From Solirubrobacteraceae bacterium (GTDB lineage: Bacteria; Actinomycetota; Thermoleophilia; Solirubrobacterales; Solirubrobacteraceae), in NCBI GenBank assembly GCA_025449845.1, contig JANWIP010000029.1, forward strand, positions 23,780-87,779: a stretch of 64,000 bases of DNA, given 5' to 3'. The position numbers were made by a program, and so were the translations under genes. A model generated the notes under the pieces. That model did no database searches. It worked only from the letters and a program-made list of their open reading frames with translations, and was not told where the DNA came from. Numbering within the stretch: position 1 is the first letter of the stretch; each line of letters opens with the position of its first letter. Of the stretch, positions 59,939 to 64,000 are shown one piece after another.

Positions 59939-60829
59939 CTATTTTTCGCTGTTTTTGACCGCTTCAGCCGTAGCGTTCTGCAGGCTGCCTTCAAGGATCG
60001 CGGTGTTGTGGCCGGCGGCTGCGGGCACACCAAGGATGCCTTCAACCAGCGGGTTGATGAAGAACGAGAACAGCCCGCCGCAACCTTCGGTGCCGGGTGC
60101 GGAGAAGGCGTTGTCCACGACCTTGTTGCCTTTGATGACGACCAGCTGGAATTCATCCTTGAATTCAAGTTCACCGACAGCTCCGGTGATCGCTTTGTTG
60201 GGCAGCGGCGGCGCCGTCGTGCCCGTCGTCAGGTTGAACGTCACTGGGTGAGCTTTGGAACCCAGGTAGCAGGCGCTACCGAGGATCGCGTTGTTCAGGT
60301 GCAGCCGTACGGGCAGCGAGAGAGCGACGCCTTCCTGGAACAGCAGGTTGGTCCGGCTGATGCCGGGGTTGCCGACCAGTTCAGCGGTCGCCGTGACGCC
60401 CGTGAGACCTTCATTGATCTGTTTGTTGAACCATTCCTGCAGTTCTTTTGGCCACCATGTCGGAGCTTTGATGCCCGTCAGGCCACCAGGGACGGTCAGC
60501 GGCGTTTTCGACAGCGTTTCGCCATTGGCGGCGCCGACGAACGTTTCCGCGCCGGTTTCTTCATTGAGGATCGAACCACCCTGAAGTGTGATCGTTTTGT
60601 TGACCGGCACCGTCTTGTTGCCGATGACGAATTCCCCACCGGTGCTCTGTACGAAGACGCACAGGTTGACTGCGGGATTTTTCAGCGGACACTGCGCGAA
60701 CACCGCGAAGTCGCCTTTCGGGGTCGCCATCGCCGGTGCCGCTACTGCCAGCACCAACAGGGATGCAGCCGCCATGCCGAGCACTGCATTACGCAGACCC
60801 GCCAGACGCCGCAAACGAACGTTGATCAT
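59939..60829 (-). CDS. Exported paralogue 3 of the five-member family
   Basis: 296 aa; ATG 60829 with AGGAG six bases upstream. Signal peptide 'GMAAASLLVLAVAAPAMATPKG'. Same core as paralogues 2 and 5, with 'FAVFAQCPLKNPAVNLCVFVQSTGGEFVIGNKTV' and 'GSACYLGSKAHPVTFNLTTGTTAPPLPNKAITGAVGELEF'. The four visible Cys are conserved across the close copies. No membrane anchor or known domain. The last residues 'NATAEAVKNSEK' are identical in copies 2, 3 and 5. Confidence 0.78.
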   Translation of the reverse strand: MINVRLRRLAGLRNAVLGMAAASLLVLAVAAPAMATPKGDFAVFAQCPLKNPAVNLCVFVQSTGGEFVIGNKTVPVNKTITLQGGSILNEETGAETFVGAANGETLSKTPLTVPGGLTGIKAPTWWPKELQEWFNKQINEGLTGVTATAELVGNPGISRTNLLFQEGVALSLPVRLHLNNAILGSACYLGSKAHPVTFNLTTGTTAPPLPNKAITGAVGELEFKDEFQLVVIKGNKVVDNAFSAPGTEGCGGLFSFFINPLVEGILGVPAAAGHNTAILEGSLQNATAEAVKNSEK

Positions 60830-60865
60830 TTTGCTCCTCGATTCGTTTTATAGAGAACAGCTTGC

Positions 60866-60915
60866 CGAGCGTAGGAGGCCAAGCGCAAACCCACAAGGAC
60901 TGTTTCCGATATTCG
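60866..60915 (-). promoter_or_regulatory. Shared promoter motif, exported paralogue 3
   Basis: Minus strand: ATCGGAAACAGTCCTTG...18 nt...TACGCTCG, 27 bases from GAAACA to TACGCT. The -10-like box 60868-60873 is about 39 bases upstream of the ATG. Confidence 0.6.
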
Positions 60916-60988
60916 CAGACCACCAGATAGTCAGGCCATTGAAATTAGGATCTATTTCTGTGTTTGCTGAAAATGTTTCTTTTCTGGT

Positions 60989-61020
60989 ATGAACCCCGCC
61001 GCCGGCGGGGCGGGGTTCAT
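60989..61020 (-). terminator. Hairpin terminator after exported paralogue 4
   Basis: ATGAACCCCGCC-8 nt-GGCGGGGTTCAT: a 12-bp perfect stem about 28 bases beyond the stop codon. Confidence 0.75.
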
Positions 61021-61047
61021 ACTGATGTTCTGGCTTTCTCGGGACCG

Positions 61048-61938
61048 CTATTTCATTTGGTTGATGACATCACTGGCCGCGGCGACCTGCATCGTGCCCG
61101 AGAGGACCGCCGTGTTATGGCCAGCGGCAGACGGCAGGCCCACCCCGGCGTTCACGGCAGGGTCGATAAAGGCCGAATAGATACCACCGCAGCCCGCGGC
61201 CCCCGGCGCCGAGAACGCATTGTCCACTAGCCGATAGCCAGCGATGACAAGGATCTGGGAGGCGTCCTCGAAGCTGAGCGTCCCGGCCGTGCCGCTGATG
61301 GGTTTGTTGGGTTTCGGCGGGCCGGTAGTGCCCGTCGTGAGCGCAAGCGTCACCGGATTGGCTTGCGAGCCGATGTAGCATTCTTCACCCAGGAACGGAT
61401 TGCTTAGCTTGACCCTGATGGGCAGTTCAAGCGCGACGTCTTGTTCTTGCAGCAGGTTGGCCAGGCTGATGCCGGGGTTACCCACCAATTCGATCGTGGC
61501 CGTGACGCCAGTAATCCCTTCGGTGATGAGTTTTTCGTAGACTTCGTGCGGTCCTTTGGGAAGGCCGGTGGGATCTACGACGGCCGCCAGACCACCGGGG
61601 ACCGAAAGCGGCGTCTTCGATAGCGTTTCGCCATTATATGCGCCGACAAATTTTTCTTGGCCGGTATTCGGGTCTTCGATCGAGCCACCCTGAAACGTAA
61701 TCGCTTTATTGATGGGAATTGTGACTTTACCAATCTGAAGTTCCCCCCCTGTATTCGTCGCGTGAATGCAGAGGGTAACTTCGGGATTTTTGACTTGGCA
61801 CTGGGCGAATACGACCCAGTCGCCTTTCAGTTGTGCCAGCGCGGGCACCGCCAGGGACAGCGCCAGAAGCGCTGTCGCCGACAGGAGGAGCATCATCCTG
61901 CGCAGACCCGTCAGATGGCGTAGACGGTTATCGATCAT
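61048..61938 (-). CDS. Exported paralogue 4 of the five-member family (divergent copy)
   Basis: 296 aa; ATG 61938 with AAGGAG six bases upstream. Signal peptide 'LLLSATALLALSLAVPALA'. Same family layout: 'VFAQCQVKNPEVTLCIHATNTGGEL', 'ITFQGGSIEDPNTGQEKFVGAYNGETLSKTPLSVPGGL', 'GVTATIELVGNPGISLANLLQEQDVALELPIRV', 'GHNTAVLSGTMQVAAAS'. The sequence is clearly more distant than copies 2, 3 and 5. It has no copy of the shared promoter motif and begins ~90 bases after paralogue 5, behind a terminator, so it may depend on read-through. Confidence 0.75.
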   Translation of the reverse strand: MIDNRLRHLTGLRRMMLLLSATALLALSLAVPALAQLKGDWVVFAQCQVKNPEVTLCIHATNTGGELQIGKVTIPINKAITFQGGSIEDPNTGQEKFVGAYNGETLSKTPLSVPGGLAAVVDPTGLPKGPHEVYEKLITEGITGVTATIELVGNPGISLANLLQEQDVALELPIRVKLSNPFLGEECYIGSQANPVTLALTTGTTGPPKPNKPISGTAGTLSFEDASQILVIAGYRLVDNAFSAPGAAGCGGIYSAFIDPAVNAGVGLPSAAGHNTAVLSGTMQVAAASDVINQMK

Positions 61939-61971
61939 CTCACTCCTTCATTTGTATGCAGGAAGAACGGC

Positions 61972-62004
61972 GGGGCCCCACCTTCGAGAAGAAGATGAGG
62001 CCCC
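61972..62004 (-). terminator. Hairpin terminator after exported paralogue 5
   Basis: GGGGCCCCACCTTC-GAGAA-GAAGATGAGGCCCC: a 14-bp stem with two G-U-type positions, between paralogues 5 and 4. Confidence 0.7.
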
Positions 62005-62029
62005 ATCCGATCGTGCTACTGCTCAGCGA

Positions 62030-62920
62030 TTATTTTTCGCTGTTTTTGACCGCTTCTGCAGTGGCGTTCTGCAGGCTGCCTTCGAGGATCGCGGTGTTGT
62101 GGCCAGCGGCTGCAGGCACACCAAGGAGGGCTTCGACCAGTGGGTCAACGATGCCCGAGAAGGCGCCGCCGCAGCCTTCGACGCCAGGCACCGAGTATGC
62201 GTTGTCGACGACCTTGTTGCCTTTGATGACGACGAGCTGGAATTCTTCAAGGAATTCCAGTTCCCCAACGGCTCCGGTGATCGGTTTGTTGGGTTTTGGC
62301 GGGCTGGTCGTGCCCGTGGTGAGCTCGAGCGTGATCGGGCTGGATTTCGAGCCCACGAAGCAGCCGCTGCCGAGGATCACGTTGTTCAGATGCAGCCTGA
62401 GCGGCAGCGAAAGGGCAACGCCTTCCTGGAACAGCAGATTCGTCCGGCTGATGCCGGGATTGCCAACGAGTTCAGCGGTCGCCGTGACGCCCGTGAGACC
62501 TTCATTGATCTGTTTGTTGAACCATTCCTGCGCTTCTTTTGACCACCAGGTGGGCGCTTTGATGCCGAACAGGCCACCGGGAACGGTCAACGGCGTTTTC
62601 GACAGCGTTTCGCCATTGGCGGCGGCGACGAACGTTTCCGCGCCGGTTTCTTCGTTCAGGATCGAACCGCCCTGCAGCGTGATCGTTTTGTTGACCGGCA
62701 CCGTCTTGTTGCCGATGACGAATTCGCCGCCGGCGCTCTGCACGAAGACGCACAGATTGACCGATGGATTTTTCAATGGGCACTGCGCGAACACCGCAAA
62801 GGCGCCTTTCGGGGTCGCCATCGCCGGCGCTGCCACTGCCAGCACCAACAGAGATGCGACCGCCATGCCGAGCACCGCATTGCGCAGGCCCGCCAAACGA
62901 CGCAAATGAGCGTTGATCAT
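62030..62920 (-). CDS. Exported paralogue 5 of the five-member family
   Basis: 296 aa; ATG 62920 with 'gaggaa' upstream. Signal peptide 'GMAVASLLVLAVAAPAMATPKG'. Near-identical to paralogues 2 and 3 over most of its length, with local differences such as 'SGCFVGSKSSPITLELTTGTTSPPKPNKPITGAVGELEF', where it resembles paralogue 1 instead. That patchwork suggests gene conversion between copies. Function unknown. Confidence 0.78.
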   Translation of the reverse strand: MINAHLRRLAGLRNAVLGMAVASLLVLAVAAPAMATPKGAFAVFAQCPLKNPSVNLCVFVQSAGGEFVIGNKTVPVNKTITLQGGSILNEETGAETFVAAANGETLSKTPLTVPGGLFGIKAPTWWSKEAQEWFNKQINEGLTGVTATAELVGNPGISRTNLLFQEGVALSLPLRLHLNNVILGSGCFVGSKSSPITLELTTGTTSPPKPNKPITGAVGELEFLEEFQLVVIKGNKVVDNAYSVPGVEGCGGAFSGIVDPLVEALLGVPAAAGHNTAILEGSLQNATAEAVKNSEK

Positions 62921-62962
62921 GTCATTCCTCGATTCGTTTATTTACACGTGGAGCTACGCTTG

Positions 62963-63006
62963 CGAGGGTATGCCCGGGGCAAGGCCGTTTCAATGAATGT
63001 TTCTGT
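62963..63006 (-). promoter_or_regulatory. Shared promoter motif, exported paralogue 5
   Basis: Minus strand: AACAGAAACATTCATTG...18 nt...TACCCTCG, again 27 bases from GAAACA to TACCCT. The -10-like box 62965-62970 is about 45 bases upstream of the ATG. Farther upstream, ATAGTCAG...TTGAAA...AGG is shared with the promoter region of paralogue 3. Confidence 0.6.
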
Positions 63007-63172
63007 TATTTAAAGGAACCCTAATAGTCAGAGGTTGAAAACAGGCATTTCTTCCGCATCTTTTATGTGCGTCTCCGACCCATGTCCAGCGAGGAAGATA
63101 TGCGCCTACGGCTCACGCAGAGGACATCGAGGCAGAAGCAGGCCTGTGGCCCAGTAGAGGATGTCCGTCAGG

Positions 63173-63874
63173 TCAGCGCCAGCGCGCCAGCAGATCCTGC
63201 TCGCCGACCTCACGCACCACACGAGCCGGCACCCCCATGACCACGGCGCGCGCAGGTACGTCACGCGTGACTACCGCCCCCGCGGCCACAAAGGCCTCTT
63301 CGCCGATCTCCACACCAGGCGTGAGCACGCTTGCGCCCCCCACGCGACAGGCGCGGCGCAGAGTTGCTCCACGCAGTGGCATCCGTGCATCATGGCGGGC
63401 CATGGTGTCGTCGTTGGTGGTGATGGCGCCAGGGCCGACGAACACATCGTCTTCTACCAGGGTGAAGGCCGTCAGATAGACATTTGTCTGAACTTTGACG
63501 CGCGCCCCGACGCGCACATCGTTGTCCACCACGCTGCCTCGCCCGATCACAGAGCCAGGTCCGATCTCCGAGCGCTCACGCACAAAGGACTGATCGCCGA
63601 GGATGGAGCCCTCACCAATGCGCGCACCAGCGAAGACGACCGCGCCAGCGCACACTGTCACGCCGTCATCCAACTCCAAGGCCCCTACCTGTCCCTGCGC
63701 GGAGGAGCCCTTGGCCAGCCTAGGGCGCTTGCCCAGCACGGAATGATCCTCGAGTGTGCAGCCATCGCCGATGACAGTGCCGGCGTGGATGACGACGTGA
63801 GCGCCGAAGAGGACATTTGCGCCGATTCGCACGCCCTCGCCGAGCAGCAGACCAGGCGCACGCGGATCGGGCAT
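63173..63874 (-). CDS. Hexapeptide-repeat (left-handed beta-helix) acyltransferase
   Basis: 233 aa from ATG 63874 (GTG 63877 is equally possible). The protein is built of [LIV]GxxxxI/V hexapeptides: 'GEGVRIGANVLFGAHVVIHAGTVIGDGC', 'GDQSFVRERSEIGPGSVIGRGSVVDND', 'VGGASVLTPGVEIGEEAFVAAGAVVTRDVPARAVVMGVPARVV'. This is the WbbJ/WlbB/PglD-like trimeric O- or N-acetyltransferase fold. In this setting it probably acetylates an amino sugar made by a DegT aminotransferase, or the finished glycan. The catalytic His is plausibly in 'MARHDARMPLRG'. Confidence 0.88.
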   Translation of the reverse strand: MPDPRAPGLLLGEGVRIGANVLFGAHVVIHAGTVIGDGCTLEDHSVLGKRPRLAKGSSAQGQVGALELDDGVTVCAGAVVFAGARIGEGSILGDQSFVRERSEIGPGSVIGRGSVVDNDVRVGARVKVQTNVYLTAFTLVEDDVFVGPGAITTNDDTMARHDARMPLRGATLRRACRVGGASVLTPGVEIGEEAFVAAGAVVTRDVPARAVVMGVPARVVREVGEQDLLARWR

Positions 63875-63888
63875 CACAGCCGGGCAGT

Positions 63889-64000
63889 CTACTTGGGCTC
63901 AGCACCTGCAGATCGGCCGCCTACTTGGGCTCAGCACCTGCAGATCGGCCGCCTACTTGGGCTCAGCACCTGCAGATCGGCCGCCTACTTGGGCTCAGCA
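63889..64000. repeat. 32-bp perfect tandem repeat running off the window
   Basis: CTACTTGGGCTCAGCACCTG + CAGATCGGCCGC repeats exactly at 63889, 63921 and 63953, and half a copy starts at 63985 where the window ends. There are no spacers, so it is not a CRISPR array. It lies just upstream of the acyltransferase start and each unit contains CTGCAG. Confidence 0.9.

Noticed and set aside
59687-59958. Small plus-strand ORFs between exported paralogues 2 and 3
   Set aside because: They cover the promoter and terminator of the minus-strand genes and show no coding character.
63889-64000. CRISPR array
   Set aside because: The repeats are directly adjacent with no spacers.

Overview
The window is GC-rich DNA (roughly two-thirds G+C by eye) from a bacterium, most probably an actinobacterium of the class Thermoleophilia (Solirubrobacterales-like). 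That placement is an inference from family composition: exported propeller proteins with an 'LPDCRAYEMVTP' start, DUF11-type secreted giants, an expanded family of small exported proteins of about 296 aa, a TetR regulator with a second C-terminal winged helix, and many genes that seem to be transcribed leaderlessly. No rRNA, tRNA, transposase or CRISPR array was found.

Almost the whole window is a surface-polysaccharide/glycoconjugate locus. From 1 to 16 kb there are glycosyltransferases (GT2, several GT4, a GT39-like membrane enzyme), two near-duplicate secreted GH-A clan glycosidases, an O-antigen polymerase/ligase-type membrane protein, a Wzz plus BY-kinase fusion, and an acyltransferase-GT4-acyltransferase operon that looks like glycolipid assembly. 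From 16 to 22.7 kb lies a separate minus-strand operon (TetR+wHTH regulator, beta-propeller protein, DUF11 giant) joined by 1-4 bp overlaps and preceded by a 10-bp palindromic operator candidate.

From 23 to 31.3 kb there are a Wzx-type flippase, two DegT aminotransferases (one with Asn where the PLP lysine should be), an FkbM methyltransferase, a DUF2334 deacetylase, a GT4 and an unassigned DxD protein. From 31.4 to 37.2 kb sits the most unusual unit: a five-gene, translationally coupled cassette of carbamoyltransferase, luciferase-like flavin monooxygenase, stand-alone adenylation enzyme, acyl-carrier protein and GNAT-fold protein. It looks like a carrier-bound aminoacyl synthesis and transfer system embedded in a glycan locus.

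From 37.2 to 57.8 kb the polysaccharide theme returns: GT4, UspA, CpsB-type phosphatase, a third secreted glycosidase, the initiating glycosyl-1-phosphate transferase, a Gly/Ser-rich surface protein, an O-antigen ligase with TPR tail, a methyltransferase, an R2-like ferritin/SCP2 fusion, a PfkB kinase, a sigma factor with fused zinc finger and membrane helix, CDP-glucose 4,6-dehydratase, a WecG/TagA transferase, and a four-gene nucleotide-sugar operon (sugar dehydrogenase, epimerase, Gmd, aminotransferase). From 57.8 to 63 kb five tandem paralogues of an exported protein follow on the minus strand, with hairpin terminators; three share a promoter motif with identical internal spacing. A hexapeptide-repeat acyltransferase and a 32-bp tandem repeat close the window.

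Together the genes could make nucleotide sugars, start a lipid-linked glycan, assemble, flip, polymerise, length-control and modify it. All functions are inferred from sequence motifs read by eye; no database search was run.
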